Below, in pieces: positions 1-12,300 of a stretch of DNA of 64,000 nucleotides (position 1 is the stretch's first letter; every line of letters begins with the position of its first letter). Below the pieces are notes generated by a model, which saw only the letters and a list, made by a program, of their open reading frames with translations, searched no databases and was not told the origin of the DNA. This DNA comes from Cricetomys ansorgei. Taxonomy: Eukaryota > Chordata > Mammalia > Rodentia > Nesomyidae. The translations under genes and the position numbers were made by a program. The stretch covers positions 63,205,501 to 63,269,500 of the forward strand of contig JAMJFZ010000107.1 in NCBI GenBank assembly GCA_026225945.1, read 5' to 3'.

Positions 1-389
1 AATAGTCAGAAACAAGGGGAAGTGAAAAATAGAGGCTAAAGGAGAATTTTTTTGAGATTATTATTATTCTGTTGGTTTAATGTTTGGGTACAATTGTACT
101 GGAAACAAAACCAGGACTTGAGATATTTTGAGTGCTCTATCATTATTAAATGAACCTAACCAAGCCTATGATGAGTTTCATTTAAATACATTATATTTAT
201 CTTCAAGACCCAAAGGGGTATTAAAGAGTTATGGATAACATTTCAAGTGGTGGTTGCATTGGAACAAATATTCTTTTGTCAGCATGATTCCTGATGTAAG
301 ATAATTTTACTGTAGGTCTGCTGACAATATGTTGCTTGTGTACTCTGCAGTTATGAAACAGTCCATTATAATCACCCTCTCCCGCTGCC

Positions 390-784
390 TGTGTGGTGGT
401 TTGAATGCCCCCCATAAAATGACCCCCAAAGAATGGCCCCATAGGCTCATATATCTGAATGCTTCATCACCAGGGAGTTGAGTCGTTTGATAGATTACAA
501 GGATTGGAGTGTGGCTTTGTTGAAGGAAGTGTGTCACTGGGGGGTGGGCTTTGAGGTTTCAAAAGCTCATGCCAGGCCCAGCGTCTCTCCCTGCTGCCTG
601 TGGATCAGGATGTAAAGCTCTTAGCTCCAGAGTCACGCTTGCCTGTGTGCCACCATGCTCCCTGCCATGATGATAATGCATTAACCCTCTGAAACTGTAA
701 ACAAGCCCCTAATTAAATGCTTTCTTTTATAAGAGTTACTGTGCCATGGTGTCTCTTCACAGCAAAACGAGAGTGACTAAGACA
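390..784 (+). mobile_element. ERVL-type solo LTR (MT2/RMER-like)
   Basis: It begins TGTGTGGTGGTTTGAATG and ends GAGTGACTAAGACA. Between lie the family hallmarks ATGGCCCCATAGGCTCATAT, GAAGGAAGTGTGTCACTG and GTGTCTCTTCACAGCA. No internal retroviral sequence adjoins it. The family name is from memory. Confidence 0.7.
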
Positions 785-814
785 CCTCTGCTCATTCATT
801 TATTATTTATTTAT

Positions 815-834
815 TGTGTGTGTGTGTGTGTGTG
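815..834. repeat. (TG)n array
   Basis: Short perfect dinucleotide run. Confidence 0.9.
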
Positions 835-1007
835 CAATCACCCATGCATGTGTGACAGCCAGAGGTTGATGCTATTTTCTTCTACTAGCTCTCCAATTAT
901 AATATAATTACATCATTTCCCCCTGCCCTCTTCTCCCTTCAACCATGTGTCCCCACCTTGCTCTCTCATTCAAATTCATGGCCTCTTTCTAATTGTTGAC
1001 ATATCTC

Positions 1008-1008
1008 C

Positions 1009-1061
<53 letters not shown>

Positions 1062-1070
1062 CCTACCTAC
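1008..1070. repeat. (ATCT)n array
   Basis: CTATCTATC units, then CTACCTACC. Confidence 0.95.
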
Positions 1071-1084
1071 TATCTGTCCTGCTC

Positions 1085-1660
1085 AGTCTATATAATGCCA
1101 CTGTATGATGTTTTCAGGGCTGACCATTTGGTGTTGGATAACCTACTGGTGTGCTCCTCCCCGGGGAGTACACCTCTCCTGTTCTCAGTATCCCTTAGTT
1201 GTCTGTAGTTCTTTGTCCAGCAGTGAGGCCTGGTGAGCCTCCTGACTTCCATGACAGCACGCCTATTAGTGTTGTCTTTGTTCAGGTCTTGTTTAGACAA
1301 CCATGTTGATGAAGCTTCATGACTGTAGCTTCTGTGACATTTCTAGGACACACAGTCTCACATCAAGCTTCCTGTTGCTCTGGCTCTTACAATTTTTCCA
1401 CCCCCACCCCCCCTTCTGCAGTGATCTCTGAGCCTTAAAGCGGGAGTTGTGTTGTAGGTATATCTGTTGAGGCTGGGCTGTACAACTCTGCAATGTGATC
1501 AGTTTTAGTTTTCTGTGATTGTTGCAAAGAGAAGTTTCTTTGATGAGAGGTGAGGACCACACTTCCGTGTGGATAAAGATAAAAGCTTAGAAGGTAGTTA
1601 GAGATTACGCTGTTTTAGTGAGGCAGTGGTAGTAGGCCGTCCCCCCAGATGAATGATGTA
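1085..1660 (-). mobile_element. L1 3'-UTR relic, minus orientation
   Basis: Reading the minus strand gives the motif AAATGGTCAGCCCTGAAAAC, shared with the plus-oriented L1 3' ends elsewhere in the window. A plus-oriented piece of the same UTR type follows at about 1660-2000, around the URR1 insertion. Confidence 0.55.
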
Positions 1661-1730
1661 GCGTCACGATAACCCTACCGTGATGGTAGTGTGGACTCAT
1701 ACTTTGGCAGTACTCAACAGCTCTCTAATT

Positions 1731-1928
1731 CATTGGTTCTCAACCTTTGTAATGCTGTGACCCTTTAATACAGTTCCTCATGTTCTGGTGACCCCAACCC
1801 CAAAATTATTTTTGCTGCTACTTCATAACGGTAATTTTGGTACAGTTATGAATCCTAATGTAAGCAGGACCTGTGAAAGGGTCTTTTGACCCCCAAAGGA
1901 GTCATGATCCATAGGTTGAGAACTGCTG
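1731..1928 (+). mobile_element. URR1-type hAT DNA transposon with 8-bp target duplication
   Basis: The ends are inverted (CATTGGTTCTCAACC and GGTTGAGAACTGCTG). It is flanked by CTCTAATT at 1723-1730 and again at 1929-1936, the 8-bp duplication expected of hAT elements. It is inserted in an L1 3'-UTR-like relic. It has no transposase and is non-autonomous. Confidence 0.9.
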
Positions 1929-2249
1929 CTCTAATTGGATGTAAGGCCCATTCAACCAGAATACCATGCCTGGTGCTGGAAACCTGGCCAATCACCTGGG
2001 GCTATTGAGGCCTTGCCTTAGTTTTTTTGAAATAGGGGGTCTCACTGGGCCTCGAGCTGGCTGACCGAGTAGACTGGCAAGCCAGCAAGCCCTCGAGATC
2101 TGCCTGTCTTTGATCCCACAGTGCTGGGTTACAGATGTGTGCTGCACCCAGCTCTTAAACCAGTGATGAGATCTGAACTCAGGCTTGCTCAGCAGGTGCA
2201 TACTGAAGGAGCCATTCCGGCTCAGCTCCTCACTCTACAGACTTGTTTT

Positions 2250-2408
2250 TGTTTGCTTGTTTGGTTTTTTGAGACAGGGTTTCTCTTGTACCTGAAGCTG
2301 TCCTGGAACTCACTCTGTAGATCAGGCTGGCCTCAAGCTCACAAAGATCTGCCTGTTTCTGCCCCCTGAGTGCTCGGATTAAAAACGTGTACTACCACTG
2401 CGTGGCTT
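2250..2408 (-). mobile_element. B1 SINE
   Basis: Reverse B1: TTTTTTGAGACAGGGTTTCT, AACTCACTCTGTAGATCAGG and GTGTACTACCACTG. Confidence 0.9.
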
Positions 2409-2464
2409 CTACCTACTTTTTAAAAATAAGAACTTGCTACTAAGTTTCGAATAATTGTTTCTCT

Positions 2465-2610
2465 TGATGGGTTTTCGAAACTGGGTCTCACTCTGTAGCT
2501 CAGGCTGGCCTGGCATTTGCTATGAAGCACAGGATGGCTCTGAACTGAAGGTGGCCTCCTCTCCTCAGCCTTCCAAATGTTGATCACAAGTGTGCAACAC
2601 CATGTCCCCC
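2465..2610 (-). mobile_element. B1-related SINE
   Basis: Diverged reverse B1 with TCTGTAGCTCAGGCTGGCCT. Confidence 0.65.
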
Positions 2611-2928
2611 AAGTGTTCTGCCTCAAATGCTTTGTATTTTTGCATAATTCTATGTGAAGTTGCTAAGTTCAATTTGGGCAACTAGTATCATTCAGCTGTA
2701 TTGTGAGATGAGTTTCTCAGTTTGTTCTAGGAATTATTCACTTGGGAATCTGAGACAGCAAAGCCTCAAGAGGCCTGAACAGGCTTCAGTATGTGAACAA
2801 ATCCAGAGCATCACCGCAGCTGTAGCTGTCAGAAATCTTGATGAGTCTTGAACCATGGGGGAGAAACCTCAACATTAACTTTTTTTTTTTCAAAAAGCAC
2901 TTTTTAAAAATTGATGTTTTCATCTCTC

Positions 2929-3887
2929 TTTATTGCCAGTGTGACAAACTAAAAGGCCAACCTGCCATGGAATCTGCCTGTGGGTCATTGCTGCTTGCAA
3001 ATTACATGAAATAGTATGCAGCCTGTCCTGCCCAGCACATATTTCCATAACTGGATTTATGGAGGTAGTGCAGTAATATAGGAAGGATATTTCCTTGGAG
3101 ACGAACCAGATTAGGGGAGGATAGGCCTGGAACCCTTTGGGGGATGTTTAGAGGATGGCAAGAAAGTATTAGGCCCCCCCCACAAAAAAAAACCCACCCC
3201 AAAACACAAACAGAAAAAGCGCCTGCCAGCTCTGCGCAGATGGCTGCTCTCCCGTTCCAGGGACGCGCAGAGCTTCAGTCACATCTGAGGCATTCACGGC
3301 TCCAACTTACTCCATTTTCACTTCAGAACAATACACAGTCTCCTCTGGCTTCTGAGCTGCTGACCCATTGTCCAAGTGGCTGGTGCACTGATTATGCAAA
3401 GTGGCTTGACTTCAATGGTCTGCCCCAAACTCCTTGTCTCTAATATTGACATGAAAGATTAGTTGCTTCAAATTCCTGTGTACTGTATATTCCAAACAGT
3501 ACAAAGAGAGCCAGGCATGGTGATATACTCCTTCAACCCCAGCACTCATGAGGGAGAGGAAGGTGGATTTCTGTGCATTCATGTCTAACCTTCATAGTGA
3601 ATTCCTGGCCTGCAAGGGCTGTGTAGTGAGACTATGAAAAAGTGAGAGAAAGAGAAAGACTATATGGTACATGCCTTCAAAAGAAAACAAATGGCCATTG
3701 ACATCATTTTTCCTGTATACATTTAATATATTTCTCAGAAACATATGTACATACACATACATATATAAATAGACATGCCATCAAAGACATAGAAGACATA
3801 AATATGCAGCATGGATTGGGAAGAACATGATTCTATCCAAGAAGGGGAACGACACTTATTCAACAGCTACTACATAACCACCGTGGG
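2929..3887 (-). other. Probable 3' UTR with candidate poly(A) signal
   Basis: Minus-strand AATAAA lies at 2929-2934, about 950 bases beyond the stop; I saw no closer exact signal. The stretch includes a B1 SINE (about 3506-3666) and otherwise unremarkable sequence. The transcript end is inferred only. Confidence 0.3.
3506..3666 (+). mobile_element. B1 SINE within the probable 3' UTR
   Basis: It begins GAGCCAGGCATGGTGATATA and contains CCCCAGCACTCATGAGGGAG; it is antisense to the Tpte transcript. Confidence 0.85.
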
Positions 3888-3990
3888 CTAGCTCTCACCA
3901 AAAAACACCTCTACTGCAAACTTTGGACCGTAAACTTTCCATGTTTTTGATTTATGGGGATTATCCAGTTCCTGTCTTGGTAGATACAGC
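3888..3990 (-). CDS. Tpte: Exon 24, last coding exon with stop (residues 580-613)
   Basis: The acceptor TATTCCTAG is followed by [20 protein letters not shown] and [10 protein letters not shown], then TAG at 3888-3890. Human TPTE2 continues for about 14 more residues after the matching F-G-E, so this C-terminus is shorter. Confidence 0.95.
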
Positions 3991-6900
3991 CTAGGAATAG
4001 GAAAAACAAGCATTACATTTTCTTCCAGGGCCAACAGAAAGCCATGCAATAGATTACCCTTGTTGATGCTTCAGAGAAAGACCCCACAAATAACCAGAGC
4101 CTCCACCTCTCTCTTGTGTCTTGGTTGGCTCCTTCCAACTCTTCACAATACAAAAACCTTAATAAGGACATGTTGCTCATTCTTCCAGCATCGATCTTTA
4201 TATTTCTATAAGTGAGAAATTCTCCAGAGATTAGATGTAATAAGACCCAGTAATAAAATATTGTGAAGAAGTTGGTGTTTTGGCCAAACAGCCACCTCCT
4301 GTCTGTGTACTCAGCTCATCTTATGCAAAGTGAAATGGTACAAACAACTTCAGGATCTTCTATAAAAGCGAGTATAAAACTGACCCGTCTTTGCTTCTCC
4401 TCCACCGACATGGACTGTCAAGGACAAAACTGTCTGTTGCGAAAATCACTCTTTTGAAGTAATAACAAAGACCCAGCCATCTTTCAAAGACTCACAGATC
4501 AAAGTTTGTGCACATCCAGAAACAAGTGATCAAAATCCCCAGCAAATTCAAAGTTCATCCTTACAGATTTAAATATGTGTGTATTGCAGCTGTGTGGGCC
4601 ACTGGCTCGCTTCTGGTATCTTACAAGACTTGAATTGTTATCAAGTCCCGGTCAGCTTGACGAGAAGGTTAGGGCAATATCAACTCACGGCCTATTCAGT
4701 GACAACCTCTTCAACCACCAACAGATTTTTCTGAAATATTTTTTTCTGCAATGGATCCTCCCCCCGCCCCTTCTCCCTGTGTTCTCATCACCACAAGAAG
4801 GTTCTTTTGGATAATATTCAAATCCAAAAAAAGACTTTCAATTCATTTGCTAATAAATGATTTTCTAATAAATCATATTTAAGTAGAAAACTACCACATG
4901 AATGATTTTAGGTGACAGCTCTACACTCTGGGCACCTCTGCATCACACATGGAATTTGGTGTTTGGGGCCAGTTAGCCAACACTTCTTGAGGCCCTGACA
5001 AACTCAAGGCACACATTAAACTTCCATGGAAGGAATTTACAGTCACACTCAAGATCAAAGTATAATACATTTTAACTCATAGTTCAAGGGCCCAGAGCTT
5101 CTGATAAATGGAACAAGAGGCTTGAGAAGCACTGTATTTTAAAAGTAACCTTTACTGAGTCACATAATGTCCCCAGTGAGGGGAGCAATGTGATGTCAGA
5201 GTAGCTAATGGGACTGCGTTCCTCTAAAAAAAAAAAAGAAAAAAGAAAAGAAAAGAAACAAACTATAAATGTATATTCTGCTGTATGTACAGTTTGTGTA
5301 TTCATAATAAATGCTAACAAACTAAAAATACTTTAAAACCACATTAAGATGACTAATGCATCGGGAGGGTGACTCAGGATTTTGTTTTTCTATAAGCTGA
5401 ACTCACGACGGCCGGCAAAAGCCTTGTCACAGTACACGCAAGGAATATTAAGCTGTTTCCATTGGATTACAGTGTATCCCTACCTGTTATTGCGTATAAA
5501 AGCTGTATGAAACCAAAAGAAAAAAGAGCAGTCATCATAGTACTTAGGAAGATTCTAAAAAAGACATGGTTAAGAAAAAGGTTAGTTTCATAATAAAACT
5601 GGTACAAATAACTAATGATTCCAATGAGCTTAAGATTTCTTCACTTACTCCTATAGACACATAGTAAGCAATCATAGCCATGAAACATGCAGCACTTTAC
5701 AGTTTATGATGCTACGCTCAAGACTCAAAGGCCTCAAGAGAATGTTGCTTTCTCTTGGTGTTGAAAATTTTAAGGAACGATATTTCTGTGTTACCAAGGT
5801 GTTATTTATCTTCAAATTAAAATATAAATTATTTTCAAATTAAAATACAAATCTCAAATATAGTGCAGTGAAGTTAAAAAACAGATCAATTAATTAAAAT
5901 GTAAGACTCTTATTCATTAAAAATGGCAGTGTTTGAAAAAATACATAGGAGTCATTATTATTAGCCTAAGCTTACAGATAGTACATATAAGTGCGTATGT
6001 ATACATACATAGTTTAAATGAACTTATGCCACTTGAGCTCAGTGTTTCCCCAAGAGCAATAAATAGACTAACAAAAATCCCAGTACCATGTGTGAAAAAC
6101 GGTTTCATTTCAAATTATTGGTTGGAGGAGACCCAAAGATTTCCCAAACAATACAGGCTATTGCTGTTGCTCTTGGCTGCCTCCCAGAGGTTGAAGGTTA
6201 GTCCCCATTGCTGAAGACACCATGGACTTCGAACACAGTATCAGAAGATACAAGGTGAATCTGACCTGAGAGCGAAGGTACTATGGAAGCTGCCAAGAAA
6301 GAGAACCAACAACCAATAGTCCTACCCAGCCATGAATACTATGGCAGGGTATCCGTAAGGGTGCAATAGTGGCACCTCTACCTTGGCAGCAGCCAACAGC
6401 TGTCTAAGACTTAAGGCCTGCTCATAAGGGGTGAAATCATGGCTGGTGCTGGGGCCCTAGCCAAGTACCTGGAGCTAGTGGTCACGGATCTTAGAGAATA
6501 ACCTATATTACCACTTTACTAAACAAGCACAATTCCTAACTGCATTCTAAATACTTATCCTTATACCCAAGGATAAGTGTAGCTCTTAAACCTCCTCAAA
6601 GAAGTTTCTCTTCGCAGCACACAGACCATTACATAAACAACAACAAAAAACAACTAGTCAAAACATTGAGAACAACTTATTGTGGAGTACCCTGCTCCAA
6701 TGGACACATCTACAGCATAACTCCTGAATCTAAGGCTCAAGGAACAACAGGGAAGAGGAGTCAGAAACATTGCAGGAGTCAGAAGACCAGAGGCAGGCTT
6801 CATCCATGATACACAACGCTATGGCTGCTTAAATAAGACCTGAACAAAGACAACACCAGTAGATATGATAATGTGGAAATGAGAAATCTTAAGGGGCCCC

Positions 6901-9280
6901 ATTCCTAGACAAAGAACTACGGGCAAATAAGGAATGCTGAGAACGGAAGAAATAATCTTCCCCAGGGATAAGCCACCTAACTGATGATCTAATTCAGAGT
7001 GGCCAATCTTGAAATCATATACATAGAAGTCACACTAAGCAGATCAAACAAGTTGGAATACACATATATAGACATGTTTATATATGTGTCTAAGAATCCA
7101 GAATTATATAAATAATGCAAAAAATAAAGAATAATAACAAGAATAAAAAGACACATTTAGAAAATGGATCTGGACCTGAACAGAGTTCTCAAAAGAGTGA
7201 AAAAATGAATAAGAAATGTCTCAATAAAAAGTTTATCATCCCTAGCAATTAGGGAAGTGCAAATCAAAATAACTTTGAAATTTCATCTTACCCTAGTACA
7301 GTGGTTCTCAACTTTCCTACTGCTGCAACCCTTTAATACAGTTCCTCATGCTGTGGTGATCCCCTGATCATAAAATTATTTTCGTTGCTACTTCTTAACT
7401 AATTTTTCTACTGTTACGAATTGCAATGTAAATATCTGATGTGCAGATGGTCTTAGACGACCCCTGTGAAAGGGTCACTAATTTTTCTACTGTTACGAAT
7501 TGCAATGTAAATATCTGATGTGCAGATGGTCTTAGACGACCCCTGTGAAAGGGTCACTCGACCACCCAAAGGGGTCACGACCCACAGGTTGAGAAGCACT
7601 AAAGAATGAGAAAGATCAACACAATGGGGTGTGGAGAAAAAGGAACCCTCATTCACTGTTGGTGGGACTGCAAACTGGTGCAGGGACTATGGAAATCAGC
7701 GTGGAGAACTCTCAAAAACTAAAAATAAATCCATATAACCCAGATAAACCATGCCTTGGCGGATGCCCAAGGACTCAACATCCTAATCCAGGTATTTGCT
7801 CAGCCGTGTTCATGCTGCTGTATCACAGTAGCTAGGAAATGACAGCAACCCGAATGCCCTTTAACAGATAAATGGGTAATGAAACTGTAGCACATACACA
7901 CCATGGAATACCTTTCAGCTACTAAGAAAAATGATACCATAAACTTGCAGGGAAATGGATGGAACTGGAAAAGATCTTATTGAGCGAGGTAACCTAGACA
8001 AACATCACATGTTGTCTTTTTACCAGGTGGTGGTGGTGGGGTTGAGACAGGGTTTCTCTGTTGTATCTCTGGCTGTCCTGGAACTCACTCTGTAGACCAG
8101 GCTGGCCTCTGCCTCCCGAGTGCTGCGATTAAAGGCATGTACCACCACCACCCAGCTGACATTTACATTCCAGGGTCTACATTCAGAGGTCTGTGTGGTC
8201 TGGATGGAATGTAATCCATCCAGCTTTCAGAAGGTAGAGGTGGTCCATGTCTTTAATCCCTAGGAAAAACAGTGGAAGCAGACACAGGAAGCAGAGCTTG
8301 CTAAGGAGTTAGTATCACTCAGGGAGTGATGTCTGAGATGAGTCAGAGTGAATGGCAGGCAAAGTGACTAATCAGAGGAAGAGTTAGCAGAGTGAGTCAG
8401 AGTAAGGACACATCCAACTCTCATGAGAAAAAGGTGGGCTCTCAGCTCAGAGTGACAGGAGTTACAGGGAGAGCAGTTACAGAAGAGTTAGTCAAAAGAG
8501 TCAGCTGCAGCAGAGTCAGTTACAGTCAGGACGGAGCAGTGAGAGCTCACTGAGAGAGACACAGAGACACAGTAGAGCTCTGCAGAAGAAGTAGGTATCA
8601 GAAGTTGAGTTGAACCAGAAGAGTCAGAGTTCAGAAGGAGCTAGTCAGACTGGCTCAGTCAGCAGTAGGTCTCGGAGGAGGGTAAGGCTGAAGCCTTCTA
8701 GGTCCAGACTAGCGGATTAAATATTCTAGACTGTAGGAAGGCTGAAGCCTTCCAGCTCAAGGATTGAGAGTAGATTGTAAAGAGGCCGAAATGCTCCAGG
8801 GTTCCAGGCAAGAGCCAGTGATTTAATAAGACTAAAGAGTAAACTGTCCTCTGCCCTGAACCAACGTCTACATCTGGCCAATCTTCATCTACAGTTCAGA
8901 ATAAGAACTTTCACAATTCAATGACAGAAAAGACAGCCCAATAAAAACTCAAGGGACTCGAACAGGCATTTCTCCTGAGGTTTTCAGCAAGCACACGGGA
9001 AAAAAAAAAACCAAAACAAAACAACTCTTAGTCACAAAGTCACAACAAAATCTTCAAACTCATTCGTGTCACCAATGTAAACAACTGGAAACAATGAAGA
9101 GCGTGAAGCCGCAGAGAGCTGAGGTCCCTCGTGCAGTGCTGGAGAGGATGCACAGTTGTTGAGTGGAATCACTTACTCCTCAGTGAGCTGTGTGTGCAAT
9201 TTCCAGGTGATAACCACGCTAGGTCTACGCAATGCATTATTCATGACATTTATTAATTAGACACTGCTTGCCCACCTCTC

Positions 9281-9326
<46 letters not shown>

Positions 9327-12300
9327 GCAAATGGAGGAACTACCTACATTGGCTTTTTTGTGCTTTTATTTAGTTTTAATATTTTTTACTTTTTTTTCTT
9401 ATGTATGTACAAGTTACTAACTCTCAATCTGTGTGACTCTGTAGAACTCAAGTCTGCTTGCTTCGTAGCCCTCAACTAGACTGCCCTGTGGTACATCCTG
9501 GACCCCAGTAAGGCTTCCATCCTCTGGTCTTTCTCTATTGATTTTAGGTGGCTCCCTTCTTCCTTCCCATGAGGCATGTTGCTCTCTTCTTTCTCGAATC
9601 CTTAAGTAATAAGAAGCTGCTTCTTTTATTACCTTTTGCATTGTGTGGTCATCTCTGTCTTTCCTACTTAGCACACCTGAACCGAATGCTCCTCCCCCCA
9701 GGCCTATCCTGGAAAGTAGCCATCTTTACAGGAATAAACTAGACGAGACAAACAAGAGCCACAGCGTGTCTGCAATTATAAACAGGTTTCCTGAGAGAGG
9801 AACACCTTGTCACTGGTCGGACACTTAGGCAGGCATTGGGCTGTTTATCTGGACAAAGAAATATTTTGTGAAAGACAAGCAAGTATATACAACTACCTTA
9901 CCAGGAGCTCTATTAGAACAAGCCTAAAATTTATAGCCACTCTCCAGAGAGAAGTCTCAAGACCAAACTAAAGGAAAACATTTCTTACTGATTTCTGCAA
10001 GGGGATGATACACTGAATAATTAATCGTCAACAAAGATGATGATAGAAATACCTATTATCTTATTTAGGCTCCAAATAATCCTTTCACAATATCTTCAAA
10101 ACCCACCAGAATCTGACTATGGAAATGACATTAAGGAAATGACTCTCAGAGAAGCCTGCTCCCAAACTTTATTTCTGGATGCTTTTCGTTCTCCTAACCC
10201 TTATTCTTAAAGTGCAGATCACAATATCTTTAACACCAATTCCGATTTGTATTCGACATTCCTGAAATTCCTTTCTGCCTCAAAGCCATGAATCCTGGTT
10301 CAGCTCTGCTCAAAGTCTCTGAAAGTCTAGGTTCAAGCTAATATTTTTAAGGGTCCTCAGGCAGCTGTTGTAAGTGTTCTTCACAAATGGCACTTGCATT
10401 ACTTACTGTCTTTGGTTAGTGACTGCTGTTCAAATGAGAATCCACACTGGCTACACTATTCAAGGGCTGCCATCCCATAGAGGAACTACTCAAGTCACCT
10501 GCTTCAACATATTGATAATTTAAGCAGCTGACAGAATAGGCAGAGGATGAAAAAGGCAAGAGAAAATTTAAATTGACTAACATAGCTACTTGTAGTTCAG
10601 ATTAACAACCTTATGGAAAAATGACATTAGTGAGACTCCATGTATATGCTACATGTAGTAAGTACCTAGACATAACATTTATAACTGACAACATAAATTA
10701 CATACTTACGATGTTTTGAGTAATGACAATGGAAAACATTCCTATTTTTCATAAGGCAAGATTAAGTTAATAAAACTATTATATTGTTTATCAATTCAAA
10801 GGTAAGTTAAAAACCTTTATTTTTAAGTATGTTGTAAATTATTGGCAACAGTACAATGTTTTGTCTGTCTGTCTGTCTGTTTGCTTGTCATTTTGGTTTT
10901 GGGGAAGACAGAATCTCACTATATAGTCCAGTTGGTCTGGAACTCAAAATATAGACCAGGCTGGCATCAAACCCACAGAGATTCCCTTGCCTATTTCTCC
11001 TGAGTGCTGGGATTAGAGATATATGCTTGAACTTCCAGTGGCTACAATGTGTTTTAAAGATACCAAACAAACTCCCTTCTTTGTCTGCAATTAATTTTAT
11101 TATGTAAAATTCATAAAAATGATAAAAATATTATATATGTTCTTTGAGGAAAAAAAGTCATAGTTTTGATTGGCAACTTTCCTGGCCATGGGCTGATGTC
11201 TGTCATTTTTTTAAATTGGGAATTGTGGTAAAGGAAATCCCAACCCAAAACCATTCAAAAGGCGAGACAAGAAAGAATTGTGCTTGGTGACACAAACCTG
11301 TGACCCCAGCACTCAGGAGGATCACATGTTCAAGGCTCGCCTGGGTTACATGGTAAGCAACAGGCCAACCTGGACTATGCAACTCTGTCTCAAAAAACTA
11401 AAACAAAAGGAAAAAGATTAGACAAGAACAAGGTGTACCTTGATCACTCACCGAAGAGAGAAACTTCACTTTCACGTCATCATAGAGAGCCGGACAGTTG
11501 AGTACATTAATTATTACTCTGTCTGTTTCAATGTCATGAAATATCTGTAGATAAACATAGGAAATTCAGAACTATATGCCCAGCTAATAAGCGTGAAGAC
11601 CACTTTTACTGCCTCAAACACCCTAAATTTATCAAATATTCTCAGTGTCATAGCCCAATTATTTCATATATAGAAGTTGATATTAATCTTTCTTGAGAAG
11701 CACAGTATCGAATGTAATAGAGCTCACCCAAGAAAGCATCACTGTTAAGTATAGGTCATCTAGGTTTCCTATGTTGAAGCCTTAGAAAAATGCACTATGC
11801 ATGCCCCAAACCCCATGCCTAGTACTGGTTGTGCATCCTTTGCGCACAGCCAGCCTGGTGAGTTCCTTATAACCCCAACCACCTATACCACCCACAACAC
11901 TCAGGCCAGACTCTGTTCGCTCAGCTTGTGTGCTGACCTAGTCTGATAAGTTCTCGCAGAACATCACCTGGTCATGTCACCCCCAAACCCAAGGACTAGC
12001 CTTGCTGGCATAGTCTGTGCACCAGACTATCTGGTGAGTACACCAGATTACAGCTCACCTGCAAAGTCTTCATGCAACCATAAGTCCCATTCATACACTT
12101 TCTTGGTTACCACTGAATTGGGATCACCCACATCCTTCTGGTAAAAAAATCAACACTGAGGGTCTGGAGAGATGGCTCAGCAGTTACAAGTACAAGCTAT
12201 TATTCCAAGGTTAGGTTTCCAGCACCCACATGGTTGGCTGACAACCATCTGTAACTTCAGTGGGGGAATCTGATGCCCTCTTCTGGCTTCTCTGGGTACT

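Noticed and set aside
12160..12235. tRNA-like promoter boxes
   Set aside because: They belong to the tRNA-derived head of a B2 SINE, not to a tRNA gene.
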